Positions 26,596 to 38,120 of a stretch of 64,000 nt of DNA are shown one piece after another. The notes beneath the pieces are model-generated. The model searched no databases, was not told the origin of the DNA, and saw only the letters and a program-made list of their open reading frames with translations. The translations under genes and the position numbers were made by a program. The number at the start of each line of letters is the position of its first letter. The first letter of the stretch is position 1. Origin of the DNA: Ceratodon purpureus (Eukaryota; Streptophyta; Bryopsida; Pseudoditrichales; Ditrichaceae); the NCBI GenBank assembly GCA_014871385.1, contig CM026427.1, forward strand, positions 16,792,362 through 16,856,361. Direction: 5' to 3'.

Positions 26596-27515
26596 TTAAC
26601 CCCTAAAGTTCTTTGAGTATGTTTCACCGAAAAACGCTCCAAAACTGTCATTTCTAATGTAAAAATCATGAATGGCTAAGAAATCATTATTTTCTAATTT
26701 TAACCGTAAGATAGCCAACTAGATTATTGTAATAGAGAGCTCAAGAAATTTTAATATAATCGTACGTAGAGATTAGAAGATTATAGCAATTGAAATTTAA
26801 AAAACAAACTTTTTTGAACTAGGTTGACACACTCTAACTTTTTTTTTCCTTAGGTTTTTTGCTTTTTGGATTTTGTGGTTTTAATGCATGCTAAAGAAGA
26901 CTAAGTTAGCTAATTTTTAAAAAAAAATTACACCAAAATGTCAAGTGTAGAATGTTGAAATCAATATTTTCATTAAGTTGAATACATAAGAATGCTAAAT
27001 CTTATTTCTTTCCTTGAAATTCCATTATTCAATAAAGTTCCATTCCAAACCATCAAAGTAAAGATTGATGTCCATATTTTCACTTGAAAAAATAGAAAAA
27101 ATCTAAAATAATATTTTTTCTAACTTTTATGAAGGAAAGAAGAAGTTTTTTTAGTACATTGCTCGAATCAGTGAGAGAATTTTGATATTTTGTGGAGTGA
27201 ACCTTATGCACTCAAAGTCGTTTTTTTTAAACATCAAAGATGACATTATGGAATATTTATAGAAATATTTTTAGAGGTAATTGATGTACTTAGCATGGCT
27301 GTCCGAATTGCCTATTGAACAACTTTTTCCACTTCGGGTACCATAACTATTTTTATAAATGTCCAATTGAAAAAAAAAATTAGATTCCCTCAAAGTTCTT
27401 GTTATGGCCTACATTCACAAAAAGTTTCAAAAAAGCTCGACTTCAATTGAAGTCACAGGTACATGCCCAAATTCTAAGAAAGCCCATTCTAGGACAATGG
27501 TCCTTTAAGGATTAA
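26596..27515. mobile_element. Terminal-inverted-repeat element, copy 2 (diverged)
   Basis: The left end CTTAACCCCTAAAG matches copy 1 at 14365. The right end CCTTTAAGGATTAA is a mutated form of the copy 1 right end. Internal blocks align with copy 1 in the same order and orientation over the whole length, with many substitutions and small indels. The interior is non-coding. The divergence implies an older insertion or a different subfamily. Confidence 0.6.
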
Positions 27516-28179
27516 ATCTTCAAAAACTAAACATTTTTCATTAAACATATTATATGGTATGGTACTTTAACTTGTAAATGTATATTTCTATAGATCAACC
27601 TTTTACCTTTTGGATAGTATTTACCATAATAAATGTGAAATTATTTAATATCTTGAGTTTTAGAATTTGCCACATGCCAATAATACTTGTTTATCATGTT
27701 GTAATACATATAATATTATATTTCATTTTTTATGTTTTGAATGTATGATATTTTGTTACAGATCAATAGTCAGTACTTCCATGTAAAGTTACAATAATCT
27801 CATCATCTTCGGTTTTTCTTATTTGAGCATTGGCCCATCAACCTCGATAAACACTCACTAGGTCAAGTGACCCCCTTCAAACTAGAAACTAAAATCTTCT
27901 TTTTACATATGATATATATTCATAGATTAGAATGATATAAACATAACATAAGTCCAATGACATCAGAACAAGTTAAAAACAACAACAAAACTACATTTCA
28001 CGTTGTTTTGAAGTCATTATCTTCAGTCATTTCAATGCCATTTTCATACGATTTTGATATCATTTGAATCTACATCATTCTAAGTTCAATCTTATGTCAT
28101 TTCAATGCTATTTCAATACACCTTTGAACACCAAGATAACATCAAAGCAATATAAAATCCACAAATCCTTAACCTGTCA
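27516..28179. other. AT-rich spacer
   Basis: No gene is seen. This closes the AT-rich island; composition changes sharply at about 28180. Confidence 0.5.
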
Positions 28180-31100
28180 GTCCGACGTCGGACCCAATGT
28201 CAGACTGACACACGGGAAGAGGAGAGTACAAATGAAGATCCAGGGGCCCCACCAACGTCCTTTGCCAAAAACGATACAACTTGCAAGCAGTCCCAAAAGG
28301 GGAGCGATAACCATCACCACAGCTCCCATTACAAGAGCATTTCTAATAAAACCACATCCCGTCTCCATATTTGCCACCCCCGCCCTCAAGCCCCTCACAT
28401 GCGCCCCCCATCACCGCCCCAAACCCGGAGCCCACGTCCAAAACGGGTAACCCCGTATCAATGGCCTGCGCCTTTACAGATGGCCCCCCCAAAACCCCGG
28501 GAACGCCTCGTTCCCCCGACACCCTAAAGCCCCCCCCCCGTTCCCACCCTTTCAAACAGCGTTCCCCACATCACAAAATCCATAACCTGTTGATACTTAT
28601 GTGATACTCGAGCTATATCAATACGATACCATGGTATACTATTCAGGGTGTCCACAGGACTAGATATCAGAAGTTCGGGGACAAGGGAGACGAGGACGAC
28701 GTCAAGATCGAACTTCGTCATCTCGAAGAGTTGTTCGGAAAGGCGAGAACATCTACCGGTTTTGAACTGTACAGGGTGAAAGGTCTAGGGGAGGTGTAGA
28801 TAGTGGTGGTTTTGGGGGATGGTGACGGGTTTGGGTGGGCATGGCGTAGGCCTGGTTTTTGAGAGGAACAAGGAAGAATTGCGGAGGAATTGCGAGACGA
28901 CGAGCGTTGCGATGATTGCAGCGATGGTTGGCGGATCAGTGGAGGTTGTTGCGAATGTTGCGCAATAATGGCGCCGCGGAGAGGGAGAGCGGAGCGACTG
29001 GTTGACTCCGCCTCATGATGCTCCTTTTGGTTTCGCGCTCAGGGAGGAATTATTGAGGCGCCGAGAGGGACAGCGCTGTTCGAGCGCACCAGGTGAAGGG
29101 GGAGGGAGCGGAGCGTCATGGATTTGGGAATACGGTGATCGTGCGGGAGGCGCTGGGGCAGACGGCGAGGTTTGCATGCCGGGCGAGCGAGCGGGACGGG
29201 CGGGACGAGGAGGCGGATTCGTGGAGAGTCGGGAGTCGGAATTTGGTTTCGGGCGGCAGAGGCTGGCATTGATGCGAGGTACGTGTTTTCGTAGCGAGTG
29301 TGTCGTGGTTGAGCTTTCTGTCCGGTTTGGATAGGTTTGGTGATGCGTTTTCTTGCTTGAGGTCGCCATTTCTGTTTTTAGCTTCAGTGACAGTTTAGGA
29401 GGGAGGCTCGAGGATCGGGTTGGATTGTCGTCGGGTAGTTTCTGGAATCGGGAGTGCGTGCGGAGGTTGGATTCAAGTGTAGAGCGTGTGGATTCGATTC
29501 GGAGATGGAACTGGCGTTTGTTCTTCTTGAAGGCGCTCTGGTTGCTGTTTCTGCGTAGAGGATGAGAATGCATGTGCTATCTTTTCGTGAGTGCTGAAAT
29601 TGAGACCCGTGCGTGGCTAATCGCTGGCGGTGTTGGTTGCAACCCTGTGATGTGTGCGAAATAGTAGAATGAGGAGTATTCGGTGACTTATTCGTTCAGG
29701 AATTTTAATCCAGGTGGAGTTCGTCCTAGGTTGCAGTTTGTGCTTATTTTTGTAATCAAGCCAGGGAGCAAGATCGTGATGATTTTTTTCCACATGCTAT
29801 GCTCGTCCTAGATGCGAGGAATCTCATGGTCGTTGCGGTGTAGAGAATGACAGGTGAACCTGCTTTTTGTAGTTGTGTAGGGGGGGGCTATGGTTGACGC
29901 CTCTCGCTGTCCCTACCTCTGTATTGCGTCAGTTAGAGACAGGGGTAGGTAGCTTTCGCGTGTTCTTGGGAATACGCTCAAGCGGAGAAATGGTCAAGCA
30001 ATCGCCACGGCGGTTTAGAGGCTTTGTCATACCTTGTAAATGATCCTTAGTTGAATCGTGCGCTACAACGTTGCTTACTCCGATATCAAGATTACGGTCA
30101 TGGATGTCGCCCAAGCATCGTGCTCACAGGAATGATGGTCGTGTTGTTTTCGTCTTCCTTTCACCCATCGCGTTGGACAATATCCACCAGGCAGTCATCA
30201 GTCTGGAGGTGGCTGTGAATTTTGTTCTACTTTTTGAACGGACTTTCAAAATCCACACAAAGTTGCAGGATTCAGCATATTTTTTCACCTGGTTGTTGGC
30301 GGTGAACGATGGCTTGCTTCTGGATTAGCAAGGTACAGGATCTGTAAGACGTAGAGGGTTGACAGACACGTGAATTTTCTCTTCAGGCCAGTGTACATGC
30401 GAGAAAGAACCGAAGGATGCACGCTGTCATTTCTTTGAATTTTAGGTGTTCGTATTTGCGCACGTCGAAGAGTACGAGATGCTTGGAATCTAACAACGAG
30501 TGCATAGCGCTGTTTTTGACCGTTTTCAGTGCTGTAATGGAGGTGTTGATAGATCAGATTGCGCTCTCTAGAAGTTGTTTGATGTTGACCTTGGGATCTG
30601 TTTAGACTTAGGTTGAAACGTTCAGGGAAATATATTGATGTTGGAACCGGGCAGGTCAATCAGTGACTATGGCTTCCCATTAGACATAAGGTGCAGAATT
30701 CCTTGGGAAAGTACTCAGGAGATTGTAATCCGTGCGCCTCTCGAACTTATGTCGATAGATCTGCTCAGAATGGACAATCTGGATGCACTTCTTAAATCTA
30801 CTAGCTGGAACCTGATGGTTAGAGTTTCTTTACGGTTTTCTTATGGTTTCTTGATGTGCTGTGAATTGTTGCTGCAGACATTAGAGAACGAAGAAAATCT
30901 ACAAGGAAATCAAGAATCAAGACACAGCGGCACCTCCAGTTCTACTCTACTATATGAGTCTTTTATCATCAGTTTCTGCTGTGACCGCGTGGACTTAGGT
31001 GCAACATGTGGGTTACCCAAACATCAATGGGCGTGGAATTGGAAGTTCAGTCAACTGTTCCTTAGCACTGTATTTTAGCGCAGAATTCCCAGGACTTTGG

Positions 31101-31521
31101 GGTTATGTTTTATGTACAACTTTGGACTGCAGGATTATGTTCATGATACTGTAGATAGAGGGATGAAGGATCTCCTTCTATTGATATTTGGCGACGGAAG
31201 GTGGCCTTGGATGCAATGGATTTAAGTGTTTAGAAACCTTATCTGTTTTCTGCGAGCTGAGAAGATGAGAGTGAAACTCAAAGATGCAGCCACGTGCTTT
31301 ATTCATTTTCTTACTTACATAGGTTCTCATTGAAGTTCGACTAAAAGACCCAGGAGTTTTTCACCTCGACGTCTACAGATTCCTGGGGTCCGGTGTTACC
31401 CTGAGCCTATAGTGAGTGCACTAGCAAGGAATGAAAGGCGATTAGCTCAGGTAGAGAGAGATTTTAGTAGCCTTCACTGGGCTACTCTTTTCAGCATTCA
31501 TGTGTTTAGGCGTTAGTCACA
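28180..31521. other. GC-rich patch, then leader/promoter of the receptor kinase
   Basis: At 28180-28193 there is a perfect 14-base palindrome, GTCCGACGTCGGAC, flanked by GTCAGTC and GACTGAC arms. From 28330 to 28560 the plus strand is very C-rich and starts with AAGAGCATTTCTAATAAAA, a MITE-end-like sequence with no matching right end. About 28900-29570 is GC- and CpG-rich with long overlapping frames on both strands that look compositional (Arg/Gly/Pro/Ser) rather than coding. I read this as a likely promoter and first untranslated exon for the receptor kinase at 31522, which implies a leader of up to about 2.5 kb, possibly spliced. No gene is called. Confidence 0.4.
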
Positions 31522-34500
31522 ATGCGCAGCAATCTCTGCAGTTTTGCAGGGTTGCTGCCTGTATTACTGCTGGCAGCAACTCTTGGGAGCTTCGGGTATG
31601 GTGAGTTCTTTCTTTGAGACGTTTATATTTGTCTACCATGACAGATAACGAAATGAGATTCTTTCAAATTCAATCTGAATTACAACATTTTCAGAAGACA
31701 TTTAGACTTTTAGAATGTCTAGATGGAGTATTTCCGTTTATGTCTCTCTGCTCAAATGTAATTTTTGGCAAGCTTCTGTGTAAAATGTGTGCATCTGTGA
31801 TATAGATGTGCCGGAGGAAGGAACAGGGTGCCTATTAGGATCACAATGCGAAAACCAGGACAGATTAGTGGTAGCTTCTTCTCGCAGAACTTTATGGGCA
31901 AGAAGGCTTTCCCTTGGAGATCCCTCCCTACTTCATTTTGCTAAAAGACGGCCTGCTACAGTTACTGGAGGAACTTATGGACAAAATTTTGCTTCTGGAC
32001 CCCTCCCTTCAACAGTTCTGTCTGCTACAGATGGATCTACGACTGTGTCTCCATCGGCTACTCCTTTCTCAGGTGACACATGTTTAGGAAGTTCTTATGC
32101 TGGAACTTGAATATCAACTTTTTCCAGCTCCGTGACAGCTTGAACTGTAGCTTTTCCTCATGTATGCGTTGTGTTCAGTTGCTTCTTTAATGCTTTTTTA
32201 ATAAGAGAAACCACAGTTCATTCTTCCTAGCCGGCCTTTTTGATGTTTCCCAAGGGTTACTTCCAATGTTGAACAATTGCTTGTGTGTTATGGGTCCTAG
32301 TGTTCACATCGTGTTATTTTTCTCATCAGCCTTCTGTCGATCACTTTTCTAGCTTCCTGACGCTGTCACGTTCGCCTACGTGTGCAGAGACTACTTCGCT
32401 CGATCCTGTCGTCTCTCCATCACCATTGAACTTCACCTTTCCTGCAGGTGAAACATTTGCATTGCCAGTTGCTTTTTACTCGACTTCTTTACTGCTGACC
32501 CCTTCGTGTTGCACTTTCAACTTCTCTTCGGCTTGTCCTGGATTTGGAACGTTTGAATCTCGAAGCCTCGTTGCGAAGACAACTCTGTAAGGATTTGCGA
32601 AGAATAACAAAATTTTACTAACGGTTTGTGTATTTTTTACAGATTGCCGTCGAGACTGTCCAAGTGGTTACACGTACACGCCACCAGGTGCTCCATCATG
32701 TGGTTGTGTTATCCCTATGCACATACAACTTCGACTAGGGGTCAAGTTAGAAAAACTTTTTCCACTAGTGTCTGAGCTAGCTTCTGAGCTGGCTGATGGT
32801 CTGTTTTTACAAACCAGTCAGGTTCGCATTGTAGGGGCCAACGCTGTTGAATCTAACCAGGATTTGACAGACGTGAGTGCTGACTTTGTGCCGTTGTCCT
32901 CCAAGTTCGACGACACTACATCCCATCTTCTTGCCTCACGCTTGTGGAGTGATCAAGTTCCATTTAACAAGGCTTTTTTTGGAAGCGTTTCCGTCCTTTC
33001 TGTTATTTACCCAGGTACTAATCTACTGTACATACTCCACAGTAACGTTTTCAAACAATCCAACTCTCATGGTGGTTTATGTATAGATTTCTAGTCATAA
33101 ATGGTCATGTGAATACCTTGATGAATAATTACTTTTTGATGCGGCTAAGCCTTATCAACCTTTGGTCTTGTAGGTCTTCCTCCGCCTCCACCTACTCAGG
33201 GTCCGGGAAGTACTGTTTCATCGCCAGGTTCTGACAACCATGGAGCGGATTCTCAAGATAATAAGTACAGCTCCGGGCTAATCACTGTGATTGCCTTGGC
33301 ATCGGCTATGGGCATATTGTTGTTTGTCGGTTTTATTTGGCTCATTCTCTTACGCCGCAGTTTTAACAAGAAATCTCCACCTTCAGTTGTTGGTTATTTC
33401 AACCCTAAACTTGATGGTGTGCAACCGATTCAATTGAGAATGAATGCCTATTTCAACTCTAAACCTGAAGGTATGTATGCCATCCACTTGAAAGTATAGC
33501 ATGTCTTATTTCTTTTTGGCTGCATTATGAGATTGCAATATTCCTATAACTTATCTTTTTCTGAAATTTTCAACTACTTGTGCTGCTCTTAAATCGATCC
33601 ATCAACTAGCATCAGTTCTCGTATGGTTTTCATATTTTTGAGTCGGATAGTCTGAACACGTTCCATGTTTACTTGCTGCAGGATCATTATTATCAGAAAG
33701 TATGGCAAACTCTACAACAATGTCTTATGATTCTAGCATGGAAACCTACACCGGCACTGCCAAGACGTTCAGTTTATCTGAAATAGAAAGAGCTACAGAC
33801 CACTTCAGACCCGATAATGTAGTTGGCGAAGGTGGATTTGGACGAGTTTACCAAGGGGTGCTGGATAGTGGTCTTGAAGTAGCTGTCAAGGTATTGACAA
33901 GAGACGATCATCAAGGTGGTCGTGAATTTATTGCGGAGGTAGAAATGTTGAGCAGATTACACCATCGCAATCTTGTGAAGCTAATCGGCATTTGTACTGA
34001 AGAAATTCGATGTTTGATTTATGAGCTTATCACGAATGGCAGTGTGGAATCTCATTTGCATGGTATGTACCTCTTCGCACAGTTGAAACATCATGTCCGT
34101 CGTCCTTTAGATGATGATAATTGAAATTAGATTTGACTTGTATGTCGAGATCTTAAGTACTGCATAGTGAGGTACAATTCTTTTTTATTGTTGATCTTCG
34201 TACCTTTGCATAGCCATATCTTCTACTTTTTTGCGTTTCTCTAGGTCTATGTGCTAATGTGGTCTAATTTTAATTATGTTAATTTTGTAATCTGCAGGTC
34301 TTGATAAATATACTGCCCCTCTCAACTGGGATGCACGTGTAAAAATTGCTCTAGGATCTGCTCGTGGGCTTGCATACCTTCATGAAGACTCTCAACCCAG
34401 GGTGATTCATAGGGACTTTAAAGGAAGCAATATTTTGCTTGAGGATGACTTTACTCCAAAAGTATCTGATTTTGGTCTGGCGAAATCGGCAGCTGAGGAA

Positions 34501-35550
34501 GGCAAGGAGCATATATCTACTCGAGTCATGGGCACGTTTGGGTAAGCCTACTATACTGCTTACATTTCTATCTTATTTGCAGCATCATAGATATGGCCTG
34601 AGACAAACGATTCGAGCTATCTGCTCCTGAATATTGTTGGAAACGTCATGTTTCTAAAACAAATATTCATCTATTGGTTCTGCGATCTAAGTTTAGTCTG
34701 TAAATGTAGCTCCAGGATCGTCCAGGACGTGCACAACTTGGATCAAATCTATTACTTCCATGCTAGGCACTACCGATCACTGATCACCAATTTGGTCAGA
34801 ATGTCTGATTTTACCCTTTGATTCAACTGCAGGTACGTGGCCCCTGAGTACGCCATGACAGGACATCTGCTTGTGAAGAGTGATGTTTACAGTTATGGAG
34901 TGGTGCTTTTAGAGCTCCTCTCTGGGCGGAAACCCGTGGACATGTCTCAACCGCCTGGGCAAGAAAATCTGGTAACATGGGCACGCCCACTTCTTACGAG
35001 CAAGGATGGAATTGAGCGAATCGTTGACCCTTGTCTTGGAGACAACTTGCAATTTGACAGCTTTGCTAGGGTAGCTGCAATAGCTTCTATGTGTGTACAA
35101 CCAGAAGTTTCTCATCGACCATTTATGGGTGAGGTCGTGCAGGCTCTGAAACTTGTGTACCATGAATTAGAAGCTAGTCATCCTGGGCATGTAAGAGGGA
35201 CTGTCTCTCCAATGCTTGAATTGGTCGAGACCAAAAACCCACAGTTTCTTAATGACGCTTCCTTCATAAGTATTGATTATGACTCAGGACCCCTGGAGTC
35301 CTTGGACTTTGAACAGCGTCAGCCTCTCTCTGCTTCAGCTGTTGTACCTAGCTCTGGACGGTTTTTTCGACAACTTTCGGGCTCATTTAGACGCTTCAGC
35401 GCGTCTGCTCCACCACCCAAGGCTTCCTCACTACCAAGAGGATCATGGTGTTCAAAGGCGAATCCAAAAAACGCGGGAAGCAGGAGTGAGCACAGAGCTG
35501 CTAGTTACTTACATCCTGGATGCCGGAGATTTTACGGTCTTTCGCCTTAG
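31522..35550 (+). CDS. ALE2-like receptor serine/threonine kinase, 805 aa, 8 exons
   Basis: This is a single-pass plasma-membrane receptor kinase. Coding exons are 31522-31600, 31806-32072, 32388-32447, 32643-33014, 33174-33470, 33682-34062, 34298-34541 and 34833-35550, totalling 2418 bases in phase; the first six introns are all phase 1. Residues 1-27 form a signal peptide ([17 protein letters not shown]). The ectodomain is Ser/Thr/Pro-rich, then has the cysteine motif [17 protein letters not shown] and an ALE2-type domain ending [11 protein letters not shown] transmembrane helix lies at about 295-319. The kinase shows GEGGFGRV at about 408-415, VAVK lysine near 428, HRDFKGSN at about 523 and DFG at about 543, so it looks active. 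ALE2 in flowering plants acts in epidermal specification; here the role is inferred only by family. The Ser-rich C-terminal tail is unconserved. Confidence 0.88.
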
Positions 35551-36477
35551 TTTACAAGAATCCGTTGTTAAAACAACACTTTCTACAACATACTAATTCT
35601 TGGCCCCTGTGGTGCCAGGTTGTAAATTGGACGATCATTTTTACATCTATGAGTCTCGAATCACATGATTATCGTGATTCTGTATCATTCCCATTTTTTG
35701 TGTATTTGCCCATTCGTGTGCTCAGGTGCATGTGTGAAGTGCTTTGGATCCTACTTCCTCGAATTTCGTATTGCAGAAACGTTGTGTCTATCGTATTCAG
35801 CGTGACTTCAAAGAGACGGGAGGGCAGGCGGGTGGGATATTCCGGTGAGACACTCTTGGTGCTGGTTAGTAGTCCCTCAGCAATGAGATTTTCTAGCATT
35901 TCTAGTATTCAACTTCTTGTAATGAAATGTCTTTTAAAAATGGTCACTAAAACTTTAGAACTTGATCAGTAGCTATGGAATTCATACACTTTGCTGCTCT
36001 GCTCCTTCCTCTATCTTGGAGGTGTTGAATGAGCATTTCTGATTCCAAAGGTCTCTTTCAAGTCCTTCCGTATTCATCCTGTTTTTGGTGAATCATAAAG
36101 CAACTAAAGAAGTATGAAGTTACTAAAGAAGTATCTGGGGTGGTAGTTGCCACCTTATACTCTCGTTTCGGGCGTTTACAAGGTGTGATCGGGTGCCGTT
36201 TGTGTTCATATGTTTAAAGGGGATGATTTTTGACGCAACTAGATACAGTAGTTCACGATTATTGAGTTGTGTTTTCTTTATAACCACGCAGCATTGAGAG
36301 TACAAATCTGGGTGATTCAAGTATTGACAAGTTTCTGAGATAACTAGTTAGCATTGATGTCATGGTATAAAATCATCAACAGTCTTAAACCCTACATTTT
36401 CTCCTCTTGAGTTTGAAACTCCTAGGTACCCATTCTACACACTTCAATGCGAGAAACTCAATAACATCCCCAGATTC

Positions 36478-36562
36478 CGCATATCATGTGCCTCAAACCT
36501 CCTCCCCTGTGACAGAGTTGCTTGTTTGCTGGTTTGTGCACTAAATTCTGAGTGTGGAGACT
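36478..36562. repeat. Direct repeat, copy A
   Basis: This is similar (by eye about three quarters identical) to 37919-38000 in the same orientation. Shared blocks include CCGCAT, CCTCCCCTGT, CTTGTTTGCT or its variant, and TTGTGCACTAA. Copy B sits just beyond the stop codon of the minus-strand unknown gene, in its likely 3' untranslated region. Copy A may therefore mark a partial duplication of that gene's tail. Confidence 0.55.
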
Positions 36563-37918
36563 CTGAACCTGAGGTTTATATGTTACTGTACTGGGGTAAC
36601 ACATGTGCACGCATCCGGCAGATGAAAGTAGTGGACTTGTCAGGTACCTGGAAGATGGTACACAGATCAAGCGAGTCGGAAAAAAATTCTGCACTCAGTG
36701 GGAGCATAGTCAGGGGCACAGAGAGCGGAGAATGCAATGATTGGAACTATTAGCTTCTCGAGCGTTCCAAGTCGCTGACGAAGTGACCGAAGTGAGGAAC
36801 GTGCAAGTGTTCAAGGCAGAGCTCTTTCATGCCCAGATCAAGTGGCGAATTCCAGAGTATAACATGAGTTGGATGTATAGGAAAGCATTTAGTTGGGCTG
36901 AAGGTCTTCAAGAAGGGGGCTTTCGTGCACCGTTTGCAATCCCAATGGCTCCAAGGATTGTTGCTGTTTTATGTCCAATAAGTGGAAAGTTTGAAGTCCC
37001 TTACATCTTACAGCTAGGTGTTTTTGTTATTGTACTATAGTGAATGGTAGGTTTGCATTTCCAATGCAAAAGGAACATGGTGATCTACATGGTTTGGTTG
37101 AGCCCAAAATGAAGTTGAAAAGTTCAAAGATTGTGACACTTAATGAATCTCACGGTTGAGTCTGAACGTTTACGGTTATTCAAGTTTTGGTGAGTTTCTG
37201 ACCTGAACAAGAGTAAATGATTCTCCTTCTATGTGTCTTCTAAGGATCCTAATTCCCTCATTCCATGCAGTCAGCAAAGATTCCTGAGTAAGCAGGCACA
37301 ATCTGAACTTTCTGTTTAGAACCTGAAACTGGCATTTGAAATAGTGACGGACTTGTCCCAAAAAGTGTCAATTTGCCACTGAATAAGTGGCGTCCGAAGG
37401 ATGCCGAATTTGAATGCTTCACCAGCAAGCGTCCTGTCAATCCGAAGCAGTTCACAGGATGGATTGCAAGCGTAGCGAATACATGGTAAAAACCTCTGAA
37501 TTCAGCCACCTTGGAATGCCCGACAAAACAGAAATAATAAGCATTAATAGGTAACCAATCGGATGAGAGGTCCCTTCAAATGCCATAATGGAGAAGCGAA
37601 GGTAGCGTTCCCCTCTGCTCCCTTATGCCTCCACTCTTCCGCGTTGGACTTGACAACTTGCTTGAGGTGTCTGGATCATTAGCGCTGAGTTAGTACCTTG
37701 AAGTTGAATACCATGACTCCAGATCACGTCTGCTGTACTACAGTAATATAGTCCTACATGTTACACCTCTCGCATTTTTTGCAGCCGCTCAAACAGTAAG
37801 GATGTGAGGATGACAACACTCTTAAGACCTTTGATCTAACTTTGAGTTCGAATTGCAGACCTACCCTTTGTATCCATGCCGCAACTTCGGCCTCAAAGTG
37901 ACTTCGGTTATCCTAAAT

Positions 37919-38000
37919 GCCGCATTTCAGAGCCTTAAACCACCTCCCCTGTAAGAAACTGCTTGCTTGCTGCCTTGTGCACTAAGATCGTGGAGATTCG
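37919..38000. repeat. Direct repeat, copy B
   Basis: Partner of the copy at 36478-36562. It lies about 120-200 bases downstream of the stop codon of the 501-residue unknown protein. Confidence 0.55.
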
Positions 38001-38120
38001 GTGCGTGAACTCAGATGCACCCATGTCTGTTCCCATAAAGATCATTTTGACCCCATGATTTTTGGTGCCTCCTGGGGTTCCTCCGTCCGTGGGGGGCATA
38101 CGAATGCCTCTCAAAATGTT

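Larger units (their letters stand above)
35551..38120. other. Spacer between receptor kinase and unknown gene
   Basis: This contains the 3' untranslated regions of the two converging genes. Two diverged direct-repeat segments, about 36478-36562 and 37919-38000, share blocks such as CTCCCCTGT, GCTTG and TTGTGCACTAA. The frame 36741-37040 (plus) has no family I recognise. No gene is called. Confidence 0.45.

Noticed and set aside
28177-28555. Overlapping frames on both strands in the C-rich patch
   Set aside because: Gly/Pro-rich translations caused by homopolymeric C runs; no start context or domain.
29013-29573. Minus-strand 186-codon frame rich in Ser, Pro and Arg
   Set aside because: Low-complexity composition driven by GC-rich DNA, overlapping equally long frames on the other strand, and no domain; treated as promoter-like sequence.
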